64,000 nt of DNA from Cystobasidiopsis lactophilus (taxonomy: Eukaryota > Basidiomycota > Agaricostilbomycetes > Agaricostilbales > Chionosphaeraceae). Below are positions 12,051-24,155 of this stretch, in pieces. Positions within the stretch are counted from its first letter, which is position 1. Every line of letters begins with the position of its first letter. A model generated the notes under the pieces. It saw only the letters and a list, made by a program, of their open reading frames with translations, was not told the origin of the DNA and did no database searches. The position numbers were made by a program, and so were the translations under genes. The stretch is taken from NCBI GenBank assembly GCA_001599975.1, contig BCIO01000003.1, positions 1,792,677 through 1,856,676 of the forward strand, in the 5' to 3' direction.

Positions 12051-15000
12051 TTAGCGCCAGCTGCTGCCCGGAGACCCTTCACCTGCTGCGCCTAGGAACT
12101 GAACAAGGCTGCGTTCTGGTGACACTGGGCCTGGGCCGTGGGGAGGGCCACCAGATAACCGGGGCCGCGAGAGAGATAAGGACAAGGACCGAAGGTCGTT
12201 GGCGATGAGCGAGTCGTCCGCCTTTTGCACAATCGATTCCGGCAGAATGTGCGCAAAATGTGATCGAAGGAAGCTGCCCAACTCGCTGTAGCCCCCACCG
12301 ACCTGCAGGGCGCATTTGGACCGCGCAGTTAGAGGTGGTCTACGCCATAAACCAAGAGCACGCACCCTGACCATAACAACATGGTTTCGTAGGATTCGGC
12401 AAAAGTAAATTTTGTTTCCAATGTACTGAAAGAAGTCGACAAACGACACTTTCAACACGACAAAAGCGCTTCCGACGACGCACTTACATAGCGACCGCTT
12501 TGGTCAGCAAATTCACCTTCGGCTTGCTTGATGGGCACGTCAATGTCGATTTCGTTGACGATCCGGGCTACGGCCAGATCGATGGCCTGCTTGGATGCCT
12601 TGTAAAGTTTCTTCTGCCGAAGAGGTTCCGGTCGCAAGGATTTGCGCGGGGTGGCGCTGTGCAGGTCGGAGGAAAAGGAGCGGGTGCTGCTGATGCTTTG
12701 GGAACTGAAGCTTCGACACATCGATGAAGACGCAATCGATCCAGAGCTGGATCGCTTGGAAGCTGCGAGTGAGCCGCTCGACGACGACGCCGACATATAC
12801 AGGCTGGGTTTGGCCCTTCGAGGCGAAGGGTGCTTGATGGAGCTCTGGGAACGATCCGAACGCAGACTTTGAGAGGAAGGCGGGCGCGACGGGAGGCGAG
12901 GATGAGGGACAGAGGCCGTGGAAAAGATTGGGATTTTGGAACTAGAGCTGGATGGGTTGCGAGAGTGGCTGAGAGGCTTGGCGGATCCTTCAGAAGAAGA
13001 GGCATCGTCCTCGTGGAGCGTCGGAGTGGTGACTCGGGGCTGTTGGCCTTCGGCGAGCAGCTCGCTGACCAATTCCTTCATCTCTCTCCATGTTTCGGAA
13101 AGTCGCCGCCGTATCATGCCGACCCTTGGATCATCCAGTAGAGGTCCTGCTCGGTCGTGCAACCGATCCAGAGAAGCCTGAGCCTTGGCGTCGGCCAGGG
13201 TTACCAAGCTGACGTCGCGGGCTCCCTCGAAGGCGTCGATGCTTTCTAAGAGGCGTGAGAGCCTGTGTAAAGAGCGTGTGTTGCGTTCCAGTCAAAAAAA
13301 TGTCTCCCGCGAAAAGGCTACGCACGCACGCTCGGTCGCAAGCTGTGCTGATTGCTTGGAATTCCGCCAAAGCTCCCACGCGGTCCACACCAGGCAGCAA
13401 GTCCCGGGTAGCCAGAGCGATGGCCCGGAGATCGCTCTTTGCGGCATCTTGAAGCAGAAAGCTGTGAGAGCTGGCGCAGGATCGCGCCTCCTTCGACGTC
13501 GGAAGTTTGGATGTGGACCGGAGGTGGTAAGCAATTCGGTCTTGCAAGCTGGCCAGAGTCGCAGAGAGAGACGGCGCGTCTGCGCTGGGGCGCTCGTCTG
13601 CGGAGACAGCTAGAGGTGGTGACCGAGTAGCCGGAGGCTGCCCGGAGAAGTCATTCCCACGAAGCAACTCGGCAACGTCTTCGGGAGGCTACAACAAAAG
13701 CATGCTCAGCAAACGAAGGGTTATGACATGACATGACAAGTGCTTCACCTGGTAGGGGAACAAGAAACCCAGCGGTTGCTGTGGCGAGTCCACTTGGCGG
13801 CGCGCGCCAGGCTCAGCAAGCGGGGTTGGGCTTGAATGCCCCTCTCCCAGCGACTGAGACACTTCCTTCGAGATCTCCATTTCTATATCCTCCGCTTCCG
13901 CTCTTGCAGCCGCTCTTTGGGGTGATGGGGGAGTTACAGAGGCAGCAGCTGTGGCGTGCAGTGTGTGAAAGCGCCGGCGAAGTTGCTCGAGCTCCCTTGC
14001 TTGTGAACGGAGCTGGTCCTGGGCCGAAAGGAGGCGGCACCGAACAGGATCGGAAGGCGGATCTGCATACACAATCTTTTGAAGGCTGGTTTCGGCTTCG
14101 ACGTGGGCGTCCTGCACTGCACACACCAAAGCCCCATCCAGCTGGCAAGTCAAAGGCGAGCTTGCGTCTTCACTTCGCTCGAGGTCCAAGACTTTGATGC
14201 CTAGCTGGTCGACTTGCAAGCGCAAAGCAGACAGCGGCGTTTCTGCTGCGTGCAAAGTTGACGCAGCAAGGTTGATCATTTCGAGGTGATCCTGGGCTGC
14301 GATTTTGGCTCGGCAAACCTCCAGCTTAGATTGAAGTCTGAGAACGAGTTGATTCAAGTGGTCTCGGCACTGGCTGTCGTGGACCAGGAAATCGGGCGGG
14401 AGCGGGAGAGAAGACTGTACAGGCTGAGTATGAATGTAAGAAAGGGTGGTGACGGAAAAGCAGGAGGCTGTGTCTGCGAAGATCGAAGTAGGCGGCGCAA
14501 GGTGTGGAATTTGGTGGTGCAGAACCTGGATCGCTTCTTGTGCCGACTTGGCCAAACGGGCAAACTGATCGCGGTCGAGAGGCGCACCGTCACGCAGCAA
14601 TTGCTCAGCTGGCTCTGTCCATAGATCCAGCGCTTCCTCGTGCCGCTGCAATTCGCTCGCAGCCTCGTCAATAGCGACACGCTGAGCGAGTGCCTCTTCG
14701 CAAACATTCAACAGGCGAAGTACGGCAAGGAATGCGGCCGAAAGGGCTTGGTGTTCATCTTGGAGTCGTTGCAGTAGGCGGTCATTGAGACTGAGCGAGG
14801 GGTGCAAGGGCAGGCAGGCGTCAAAGTTGGCAAGACTTGGTGGTCGACGGAGCTGTGGCGCTGCTGCGGCATTGGGCTTCCACAAGCAGTCCGGCAGATC
14901 GTGGTGCAGAGACATTGCGACCTGCAAGAGCTGGCCCAAGAAGTCCTGGAACATCGATTTGACAGACCAGTAAAGCCGAAAGTCGGCCAGGTACAGCTCT

Positions 15001-16622
15001 TGCCTACGGAAAGACTCCTCTTGCGCTGCTGAGCAGTCCACGCACGCTTGCATCTGTTCCCTTAGTCGAGAACGAATGTTGGGGTCCACGTTGCTTCTGA
15101 CCAGCTCTTGCAGACTGGCCGCCGCTTTGGAAGCCAGCTCCTTCCCGGCAGAGCTTTGCATCTTAAGCTGAGCAATGAGGTCACCAAGGTCGCCCGCCAG
15201 CTGGAGCAGCCCTGGCTCCAGCGGAACATCAGCCGTGCCTAGATTCGGCAGCGCAACACGCAAGCGCTCGCAGGCTGAAAGGTGAGCGTAGCCCGACAGG
15301 ACGGCTTGCTCCATGCAACGGATCAGCTCTTGAGAAGTTGCAATGGCTGAAACAGCTTGCTGTAGAGACTGGATTTTGGTCTGGAGGTGACCCAAATCCA
15401 GGTCGGCAGCATGCATGTAGTCGAGCAGCACAGCTTTGAGTCTGCTGTTCGCTGCCGCTTGATCCTCGAAGTGGGAGTGAGTGGGCATCGGAAGCGAGGC
15501 GGGGTCGCCAACTTGTTGGCGTAGCGCGCCCAGCTTGCTGGCCAACGTCAAGTGCTGCCCTTTCGCAGCGTCCACGTCCGATTGAGTCGGACTTTTGAGC
15601 GCAAGTTGATCCAAACCGCGCTGGATAGGCTGCGACTCTTGAAGTACCGCATCTGCCTCCCAAAAAAGTTCGTCCGCCTTGCGCCACTGCGCGACCATGG
15701 CCTGCAAAAATGCGCTCATCGTCTCGCACAGGCGGTCCGAGTCATCCTCTACAGCCTCTTGCACAGTCAAAAACTCGTCGGGCAGCCGCGTCGGTGATGC
15801 GTCAATAAGACGATCGCACAGCTTGCTGGCCTGTGGAACGGTGGAGTGGCCGAGGGTATGAAGTCTTTGCGACTGTCGGGCCTGCTCGAGATTGAGGATA
15901 TCGAGGCGCATTCTACGTCTGAGGGGGGAAGGGCTAAGCTTTATGTAGTCTTCCACGTAAAGCAGAGCTCACGACATGATGGATCCGCTGCTCGAGCTCA
16001 CAACTCTTCCCTTTGGAGACTTCTGCGGTAAAGTCAGGCCTTCCGTGGATTGGCGTTCAGCGAGAACGTCCATTGGTATCGCCCAGCGGCAGCGCTTGAC
16101 GAGAGTCGGAAGTTCGGCCTTGAGCACGCGAATGTCGCGCTCAGCCTGACCAAGCTGCTCCTGCCATTGGTGCCGGAGACTGAGAAGGCCTAGCTGCTGG
16201 CTTCGACGCTGAAGTAGGAGGCGGAGGCGGTCGAAAGCGAAGAGACATTCCAATGCGACCCCGCAGACATCCAAATCTGCCTTGTCCAAACCACCTTCGT
16301 CCTCCTCTTGGCGCTGGATAGCTTGCTTGGTCAAAGACCGTAATCGGTTCAAGTCGCTCGTCTCAAAGTCTTCAGAGCGCTCTGTTAGAGAGTCCAGCTC
16401 GGCTTGGAGTTGCGGAAGTTGCTCTGCAAGTGGATGAGGTGTTGGCGGTAAGGGCTCGCTGAAAGGAGGTAAAGGGCTCTGCTCTAGAAGCTTCGTATAA
16501 GCCTCAATCTCGCTCTTCTTCGTCGCAAAGGTCGTGCTGCAGGTTCATGTCAGAAGACGACCTGCCAGGAGTAACAGCCCTCACATGTCAGCGAGGTCCC
16601 GTTTGTCTAATGCGAAGGTCAT
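12051..16622 (-). CDS. Large GAR (GAS2-related) domain coiled-coil cytolinker
   Basis: The spliced protein has about 1,400 residues. The first exon encodes MTFALDKRDLADI, and an intron at about 16537-16608 joins it to TTFATKKSEIEAYTKLLE, which confirms the start. A long alpha-helical region follows (about 16530-13200), with many Leu/Gln/Glu-rich helices like degenerate spectrin repeats. Next comes a Ser/Arg/Pro-rich basic linker (about 13000-12620). The C-terminus has the GAS2 signature YIGNKIYFCRILRNH, then MVR-VGGGYSELGSFL across an intron. GAS2/GAR domains bind microtubules in metazoan spectraplakins and Gas2 proteins. No calponin-homology actin-binding domain is seen. Introns are visible near 13255-13315 (donor GTGCGTGCGT), 12430-12490 and 12304-12370. 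The architecture suggests a microtubule-associated cortical or scaffold protein; the role is inference. Confidence 0.75.
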
Positions 16623-17143
16623 CGTATCTCTCGTCGTTAGGTTCGTAACGGACTGGGTATAAAAACATCGGCTGGCTGGCTGGCTGAGCAAGAAAACAAT
16701 GTCTTCTCGACATTCGAATTTCAGGCCAGTCCCAAAGTGGCCTGTGCGTGACACGCACGACGCTTTGCTTCGTTTGCCCCTTCTTTCTGCCAAACCAGCC
16801 ATCTAGACTGAGGTGCTCGTCAAATCAAATCCTTTGCTGGTATACAACCACGCCTGCCGGGTCGTCAGTGGCAATTGGCGCGACTTTGTTCTTCTTTTCT
16901 CTCTCTCCATACGAAGAGCGTCTCTTCCACTAACACTCTGCGTTGCGGACTATCACTTGCATGATGGCCATAGAAATCCATATCAGGAACCTGCGACCTT
17001 TTGCCCTGACGACTCCAGTTTGTTGCCATAACGGGCGACCTCGACAATGACATCGCCCAAAGAGGCGCTTCTGAACCAGCTCGTCCGCTCTTCTGACCGT
17101 ATCCACCGAGCGTCTCGCAGCATTCCCGAACCCAAAACCCAAG
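16623..17143. promoter_or_regulatory. Divergent promoter region between the GAR-domain and lipase-like genes
   Basis: These 521 bases lie between two opposed start codons. I see no supported gene in them. A GGCTG repeat occurs near 16670-16687. Both transcripts presumably initiate here. Confidence 0.5.
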
Positions 17144-18446
17144 ATGGCGTCCGTAAAGACGATGGCTCTGTTTGCCACCGCCATCTTCGTGTCCTGCCGC
17201 GCAGCCGTTGACTCGACCCAATATTGGCATGAGCGATACCACGGAATCCTCTCGATGGCCGCCTACGGCGACTATGAGAGGCTTTGCCCTCAGCAGACCT
17301 TTACGCAAGCGTCGCTCTACAAATCCTACCCCGATTCAACAGAAGATCCTTGGACCGTCTTGGAACAATGGGGCCCGACAGCCAGTGGTTATGAAGGCTT
17401 CTGTAAGCATGCTGTATTGTCCAGTCAATCGTACTACCGCTGAAAGATTGTAACAATGCACCCTAGCCGTCGTTATTCCAGAAATGGATAAAGTGATCAT
17501 GGTCTTCAAGGGCATTTACGATTATTCCGACGTTGTCTCCAACACTTCGACAAGAAGCATCGGCGATCTATTCTCTTTGGGCTGCAGCAGCTGTACCGCC
17601 CACGCTGGCGCCGTTACCGCATACTTGGAAGCAAAGGAGGCGACGAACGATTGGGCCAAGGTCAAAGCCGCGGTTTCGTCGAGTGGGCACCAATGGTCCA
17701 TTACCGGTCACGGATTTGGAGGGATGGTCGCGCAAGTGGCTGGCATCGATCTGGGCTGGCGCGATCTGGCCCACTGGATCCACTCGCACGGCGCTCCTGC
17801 TGTGTTCAACCCAGCTTCAGCGGCGGTGTTTAACCAACTCTTTCAAGGGGAAGCCTCCCAACGCTGCGTGGCAAATAACGACTCTGTACCTGGACTAATA
17901 CCTGTAGGCGACAACTACGAGTGGGTCCTAAGTGGCTTCAAGATCTACGGCCACGGCGGAGAAAACTCAACCTACTCTCTGAACTTCAACACTTGCTTCG
18001 ATTCGCCGACAGACCCCGATTGTCTCGGCGGCAGCTCTTTCTTAGATCACTTCTACTACTATACGCCGGTGGGCTCCTGCGGTGGCTCTGCGGCCTACGT
18101 GAGCTTTCCCTCCATGCTGTATTGCCGTGTAGAGCAAGTCTAACAACCAAAAGCGCAGTACGCATCGAGTGCTCAAGCCCACTTTCAGTACACCCAAAGC
18201 GCGGCGTACGCTGCTACGGCCGATGCCGTCACTACAACAGTCTTCTACGCGCCGAGTACCTCTGCTCCAGCCATCACGTCTACCTTGACAAGCATTATTG
18301 AAGCCACGACAGTTGTGGACTTTTCCTCAGCTCAAGCGGCTGCAATTTCCACATCCACCAGCAGCTCGGCCGTCCAATCAGCTTTATTCGGTGCTTTGGC
18401 AATTACTACTTTGGCCTTTGCTTCTCTTTGCTTGCTCTTCCTGTGA
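17144..18446 (+). CDS. GPI-anchored class 3 lipase homologue lacking the nucleophile serine
   Basis: This is a secreted protein of about 390 residues in three exons (introns 17403-17466 and 18099-18158). It has an N-terminal signal peptide (ALFATAIFVSCRAAV), then a Lipase_3 alpha/beta-hydrolase fold. Recognisable parts are MVFKGIYDYSD (the usual FRGT strand, altered), CSSCTAHAGAVTAYLEA (the lid/H-x-G region), a nucleophile elbow reading ITGHGFGGMVA, NNDSVPGLIP (the acidic catalytic region) and FLDHFYYYTPVGSC (the catalytic His region). The elbow normally reads GHSLGG; here codon GGA replaces serine. After the second intron a Ser/Thr/Ala-rich stalk leads to a hydrophobic tail ending LCLLFL, as in GPI-anchored proteins. 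It is probably a cell-wall or plasma-membrane surface protein that is not a conventional lipase. The gene is otherwise intact. Confidence 0.85.
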
Positions 18447-18594
18447 GCCTCTTTTTTGTAATGATGGTGGATTGCAGAATAGCCTCGCCGCGGTCGCCGA
18501 CGACCAGGCTTCTTAAGGCCTTTCCCAATTCCGCCGTCCAATTACACTCTTTGCACTCCTTGTAAATTAACACACGCATTGAACTTTTGATACC

Positions 18595-21500
18595 ATGCAT
18601 GCAATGAGCCTGGCGTCCAACGCCTCGACGCCTCCGCCTCCTTGTTTATTTGCGACCATGTCACGCCCAAATTCGAGGGCGAGCTCTACGAATCAGCGGC
18701 CCTCGTCGTCGTTATCACAGACTGCGTCGAGCAGGCTGAATGCCAGCATCTCAGCGACGCCCAAGGCTCGCCAGACATACGGCGGCCTCTCGGCGAAGCA
18801 GCTCGACAAGATTTCCTCCAACATTGCGTCTGCCCGCAAGTCGACTACAGCCCACTTTGACGCGAATGGGATCGTCGAAGAGGAAGAGGAACCGGCTGCG
18901 CCGATGTGGCGGGACAAAGCGAAGGGCAAGGGTCCTGCAGCCAGCGCAACAGCGGGAGGCAGTTCTGGCAACAACAACAATTACCTGGCGTCCGCGGGCT
19001 TTGCGGACGCCCCGCTCAAGTCGAGGGTGCCGCCAGCCTCTCCCAGAAGAGACGTGCTCAAGGCATCGACCTCAAAGGCACCGTCCGGCTTGGGGCAGAA
19101 CCCGCCGCTCACCAACCCGCTTCAAGACGACACCCCCAAGAGCGAGCTCAGAGGCGCCCCGGTCCACATCCAGGAGGCCCTGCTCGTCGAAGACCTTCTC
19201 TGCGTTCTCATGGTGCGTCTCCTCGGCTTACTCAGACCCAAGCAAAGGAGCCAATGCAGGGCATCGTGCAGGGCATTGAAGGGCAGCTTATCACTTTCAG
19301 CGACGACTACTCGCCAGAAGACGAGGCGGACCGGCTCAAGGGCGCCAAATTCGACGTTGACAGCGACCTAGATCTCTCACTGCGGAACCTGACCGAACGC
19401 ATCTTGCCTTTGGTCACTTACTACACCGCTGTTGATGCGTTTGTGGACCAGCACTCACATCTAGAATACGGCTTGATCAACCACGCGCTGTGTGCGTCCA
19501 TCCGAGACCTTCTTAGGGACCACCTCGTCTTGGTAGCGCAGCTCGAGCACTTGTTCGCCACGTCCGCCACCTTCACCCTCCAGCAGGTCTGGCTGTATGT
19601 ACACGACACGCTGAACCAACTCGAGCTGGTCTACAACTTGACGCATGACCTTCTTTCTTCGCCCACGGAGGGATCAGAGGGCGGCGATTCAACCGACCTG
19701 TCGGACGGCTCCGAGGATTTCAGCGACGCGGAGGGTCCGGGCGCCGAGGGGGTCAAGGCCTTGCTCAAGCAAATGAAGGCCTCCACCTCTTCCAGAGCCT
19801 CACCTTGGCACCAGGGTGGTGTCGTAAAAGGCGGCGAAGTCTTGGCAGTCATCGAAGAGCGCCTCCAGGCCAGCGCCGGCAACCCGGCCGCCCGGCAGCT
19901 CTACTCGATGCTGCTCTTGAAAGCCTCCCAGCCCTATGTCTCCGCTCTACTGAAGTGGGTTGGATCGGGAAGGCTGGCTGATCCCCACGACGAGTTCATG
20001 ATTCGAGAAACCAAGTCGATTACCCGCGGCTCGCTCGAAATGGACTACGTTGACGAATATTGGGAGCGGCGGTACACTCTCAAGGACGCCCCCATCGTTT
20101 CAGCGTCGGCAGCACCGACTACAGAGGCCGTTCTGCCGACCACACCTTCAGAACGGCCCCAGTCAGTCCTGTCCAGCAGCCGTCAAGCCGCGCGCGCCAA
20201 GGGCATGGGTGGCGGCGCTGTGATTCCCCGGTTCTTGGAAGAGTGGAAGGGCAAGATCCTGCTTGCCGGCAAATACCTCAACGTCATTAGGGAGTGCGGG
20301 TTGGCGATTGAGATTCCACCACAAGTCGTCAGCGGCCTGGGCACTGATGAGCCCATTCCAATGGATGACAACAGGTGAACGTCCCTCATTCTATTAGTGT
20401 GCCTACTCTAAGACGTGGGCGAACGCACAGCTTTCACGACCGGATCAACTTGGCCTACACCTACGCAAACCAAACGCTTCTCAGGCTGCTTTTGACCGAC
20501 CAACAGCTGGTCCTCCGCCTCCAGTCTATCAAACATCACTTCTTCATGGACCAGGGCGACGCCTTCACCCACTTCCTTGATTCGGCGCATCACGAGTTGT
20601 CCAAAAAGTCCAAGCATGTGTCGTTGACCAAACTCCAGAGCCTGTTGGACATCGCCGTCCGAAACTCCAGCAGCTCCTCTGCGACAGACCTCTTCAACGA
20701 GGACGTCAAAGTCGCGTTGATGTCCACCACACTAACAGAGTGGCTCATGCGCATCGTCAACGTCAGCGGCATGTTGGGCTCTGTGGATGGCACTGACGGC
20801 CTGGAAAGCCTGGACCCGCCCAAGTCGGCTTCGGAGAAAGACGAAAAGGCCATTCTCACAGGTACGCTAACCAACTCTGAGATGCTGCGCCCGAACCCGA
20901 ATGCTGAGCCTTCGGGTCGAGCAGGCATCGACGCCTTCACCCTGGATTACACCGTCGCTTTCCCGCTGTCGCTCATCATTTCAAGAAAGACCATTTTACG
21001 CTACCAGCTCATATTCCGGCATCTTCTCCACCTCAAGCACCTGGAGCAGGTCTTGACGGGAGTCTGGCTGGAGCAAACCAAGTCGCCCACCTGGCGACGG
21101 CGCACGCCTTTTCCCGAGCTCGAGCACTGGAAGTTTCGGGTCATTGCTTTGCGGGCCAAGATGTTCGGATTCGTCAAGGAGATGTATGGCTTTGCTGTCA
21201 GCGAAGTACTCGAGCCCAATTGGCGCGCCTTGCAAGACCGGCTCGCGGGGGCAGAAACAGTCGACGGCCTCCTCCAAGACCACACCGACTTCTTGGACAC
21301 ATGTCTGAAGGAGTGCATGCTCACCAACGCCAAGTTGCTCAAGGTAGGTGGCCTGTTTCAACGGCTCTTAAAGCGAGTCTGACATCACCAACTCGGAATG
21401 CAGCTGCAAAACAAACTGCTCCACATCATCACCTTGTTCACCTCGTACACCTCCTTCATCACCAAATCCGTTGCCACCGCTCAGGCCGAACTCGAGGCGG

Positions 21501-21801
21501 GGGGTGGCGACTGGAGCACCGTCAACTTTGAAAAGGCCGAAACTGCAATCAAGCGCTTCGAGTCTAACTACAACCACCATGCCAAGGTGTGTGACCTCGT
21601 CGAATAAGACTCGGATTGCCCTCCAAGACGGCACTGACTCGATGCTTCGCACAGGTTCACGCCGATGTAGTTTCCTTTGGTGAGCGCTTGAGCCCTTCGA
21701 CCTCTGTTCGCTGGCTCACTGTGGTTTGTCGCTTCACAGTTGCCTCGTCGGACTCGGTCGCTCTGCTGCCGCTGGTCGTCCGCCTTCTCGCTCTTAACTA
21801 G
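18595..21801 (+). CDS. SPC97: Gamma-tubulin complex component 2 (Spc97/GCP2)
   Basis: This subunit of the gamma-tubulin small complex nucleates microtubules at the spindle pole body. After a Ser/Ala-rich N-terminal tail come the grip1 helices (VHIQEALLVEDLLCVLM) and the GCP core (LTYYTAVDAF and LEYGLINHALCASIRDLL). Then comes the diagnostic block DPHDEFMIRETKS followed by DYVDEYWERRYTL, and FLEEWKGKILLAGKYLNVIRECG. The grip2 gamma-tubulin-binding half follows (YTVAFPLSLIISRKTILRYQ). Introns are seen near 19212-19256, 20375-20437, 21344-21402, 21586-21654 and 21680-21738. The two last splices give HADVVSF then VASSDSVALLPLVVRLLALN before the stop at 21799-21801. An acidic Ser-rich insert lies around 19660-19760. 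The ATG at 18595 is the first in frame; an ATG at 18604 or 18658 is also possible. Confidence 0.92.
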
Positions 21802-22119
21802 CGCTTCAAGCGGCCCTCTTTCGCCATGGCTCGGCTCTGGTTTACTTTCTGTGCATGTATGATCTGCAGTGTACCTTTTCGGTGCTACGATGGGCCACGC
21901 TGAGTAGATATAAGGGGTCAAACAATCTGTATAGCGACGATTCTGTGTTGCGCTGGAGCAGCCGCACATGGCGGTTATCGGAAGCGCCCGCCGCTTGAGG
22001 CCCGTAGCGGCCAACGAGGTCTTGAGCGATTATGAAACCGAGTGCCACAAGTACAGCGCCAGTGGCAAATCGGTGCGGAGACCTCAGTCCAGACTCCGCA
22101 CGGTTTGCCTTCGAGGACC
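21802..22119. promoter_or_regulatory. Intergenic region between GCP2 and COX19
   Basis: About 318 bases hold the 3' end of the tubulin-complex gene and the 5' region of COX19. A TATA-like run (GAGTAGATATAAGG, about 21901-21914) lies roughly 205 bases upstream of the COX19 ATG. I see no other supported feature. Confidence 0.4.
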
Positions 22120-22436
22120 ATGTCTGTCGGACGCCCGCCAGCGAATTTCAGCTCGATTACGGCGTCTCCTCCAGGTGTGTACAAGCCTCTGCAAAGGCCG
22201 AAAGTGCTAAAGTGGCGAGGCAGACCGCGGCTCATTTCCGCTCGACCACGATGGTTGGTGAAAGTTTCAAACCCAGCGGCCTCGAAGCTAAGCCCTTCGC
22301 AGGAGAGTGCCGAGAGCATATGATGAAGTACCTCAAATGCTTGCGCAAGAACAAGAACGACAACACGCCTTGTAGGGAGATGAGCAAGGAGTACTTGAGC
22401 TGCCGCATGGACAAGTTCGGCTTTCTTTCACAATGA
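22120..22436 (+). CDS. COX19: Cytochrome c oxidase assembly factor COX19
   Basis: A small twin-CX9C (CHCH) protein of the mitochondrial intermembrane space and cytosol, needed for copper delivery and assembly of cytochrome c oxidase. Exon 1 starts MSVGRPPANFSSITASPPG, the typical COX19 N-terminus. A single intron begins around 22178-22183 and ends near 22266-22280; which donor/acceptor pair is used is unclear. Exon 2 carries the two helices with CREHMMKYLKC and CREMSKEYLSC, each Cys-x9-Cys, followed by RMDKFGF. It is import-competent without a presequence, through the Mia40 route (family knowledge). It converges on DCP1, with 115 bases between the stops. Confidence 0.9.
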
Positions 22437-22551
22437 GCAAAACTCAATGCTAATAGTCCATCTCATGCCAGAGGCCTTATGGAACGGGTCTCGTGGACGG
22501 ACCTGGGCTATCCAGAGCCCAAAGCTTAGCTCCCTGCTCGCTCCGCCCGCG

Positions 22552-23840
22552 CTACAGAAGACCGTCGCGGTATCGAGCGAACAAGGCCTCCACGAATTCA
22601 TCGTCCGTCTTGCATTACCTACATTAGCATTGTAATCATAAATGGTTTCCGGAACGAAGACCCACAAACAGCATGAGTAGTTCCTTCTTGAAGGAGCGGA
22701 GATCCAGATTCGGAGGTAGGGCAGCGTGACCGTGGACAGCTTGGGCGAAGCGATCTTCGAGAGAAGTATAAACTTGGTCGGGCCGAGTTTCGGTCGGTAT
22801 TGGGGGAGCAGGAATGTTGGTCTTTGGTCGAGAAGGTGGTTGGACGGCAGGAGCAATCGGAGCCGGCGGAGGCTGAATGCCAAGCATAGAAAGGAGGTGC
22901 TGTTCGCTGGGTTGATGTGCCTGAGGCGGTGGGGCTGGCTGCTTGACCTGCCAAAAGGTTCAGTCAATGAGGCTGTTGGACAACAGGCGCCAAAGGATCC
23001 GTACCGGCGAGTTCGGGTTCAGGTTGCTGCTTTGTGGTTTGCTGTTGAAAATCGAATCCAACAAGTCAATCCCTTTGGTTGAATGGACAGCAGACGAGTG
23101 GGAGGAAGCGGCGGATTTGGGCGCAGGGACCTCGGCCGGCTTCGGGCCAGCATTGCCAAACAACTGGTCCAGGCTGATAGCTTGTCCCACATGCGCAGTG
23201 GGCACTGGGGGAGGCGGAGGTGCTACCTCTGTGGCTGCCTGGCGCGCTGACTCCCGACTCAATCTGCAGCCAACTCTCAGTGGACATTCGTTGTTACGTG
23301 AGATGAGCAGCTGTACTCGACCATTTGCTCCCCTATTTTGGCTCTTTGCTCTGGCTCAAAGACCCAAAGCCCGTATATACCTGTTGCGCGAAGCAAGTCA
23401 GAGAAATCCGGCAAGATTGAGCCTGGCACCGACGCTTGTTGGCCGAGGAAAACATGACGAAGTCGTTCGTTACTTGCAGCGCTTCTTCGTTATCCAAGTC
23501 TTCAGAAAAGTTGTCGGTCCCTTGTCTGTTGAGGATGAAGAAGCCATGATGCGGCTTTCGAGACCTGAGGTGCCCGCGCGAGGTCAGACGGCGCGATAAG
23601 GTGGAGATGGGAGTGGACCTCCGAACCTCTTGAAGATGAACATGGAGCCCTCGATGCCCGTTTTCCGCTAGCCACATCTTTCAGAACATCCCAGTACGGC
23701 GAGACCCGAGGGGCACCAACCCATGACGCCTCCGTATGCTCGTAAAGCACCACGTAGGAATATGTCTCCAGCACTTCGGTGATGGACTTGTCGTGCCTCT
23801 TTAGCACGTCGAGGTTGAGATTCTGGGCTTTGCGAGTCAT
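22552..23840 (-). CDS. DCP1: mRNA-decapping enzyme subunit 1 (DCP1)
   Basis: DCP1 activates the DCP2 decapping enzyme in 5'-3' mRNA decay and P-bodies. The N-terminus (RKAQNLNLDVLKRHDKSITE, then ETYSYVVLYEH) is the start of the DCP1 EVH1 domain. Short exons then give KTGIEGSMFIFKR and GFFILNRQGTDNFSEDL, the conserved EVH1 strands. After a Pro-rich linker (23260-22880) the C-terminal trimerisation helix reads FKKELLMLF. Skipping an intron at about 22590-22659, it continues TDDEFVEALFARYRDGLL, with the stop at 22552-22554. The read-through frame GLRSGNHL is intronic. Visible introns are near 23640-23745, 23575-23640, 23265-23380, 22955-23005 and 22590-22659. The ATG at 23840 matches the family start. 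Confidence 0.9.
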
Positions 23841-24155
23841 CCCGCCGCAGTGGCGTCTGGTTTGGTCGTCGTACGTGAACAGATGGCGCTGGAGGCGGGT
23901 GGCTTTCCGGCGCCTGGCCGCTCAACAGTTCTGGTCGCAAAAGCCAGCCTCGTCCTCGAACTTGAAGCGTAAAGGAAGTAGGCAGCGAAGCTCGTGCTAA
24001 GGGTTTGGGTTGCAAAGGAAAAGGGTTTCGAATGGCCTAAAAGAAAAGCCCATTGGTCCACAGTGACTTCCATTTCGTGCGTCCAAGCGAGCGAGCCAGA
24101 GGTCCAATCCTTTTTGTTTCGGTTGCCCGTCAAACGACCAGTGCGTGCGTCCCGT
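23841..24155. promoter_or_regulatory. Intergenic region between DCP1 start and SR-protein stop
   Basis: About 315 bases hold the DCP1 promoter and the 3' UTR of the SR-protein gene, both minus strand. No further gene is supported. Confidence 0.4.

Noticed and set aside
22638-22660. Read-through end GLRSGNHL of DCP1
   Set aside because: Removing the next intron gives TDDEFVEALFARYRDGLL, which matches the conserved DCP1 C-terminus better.
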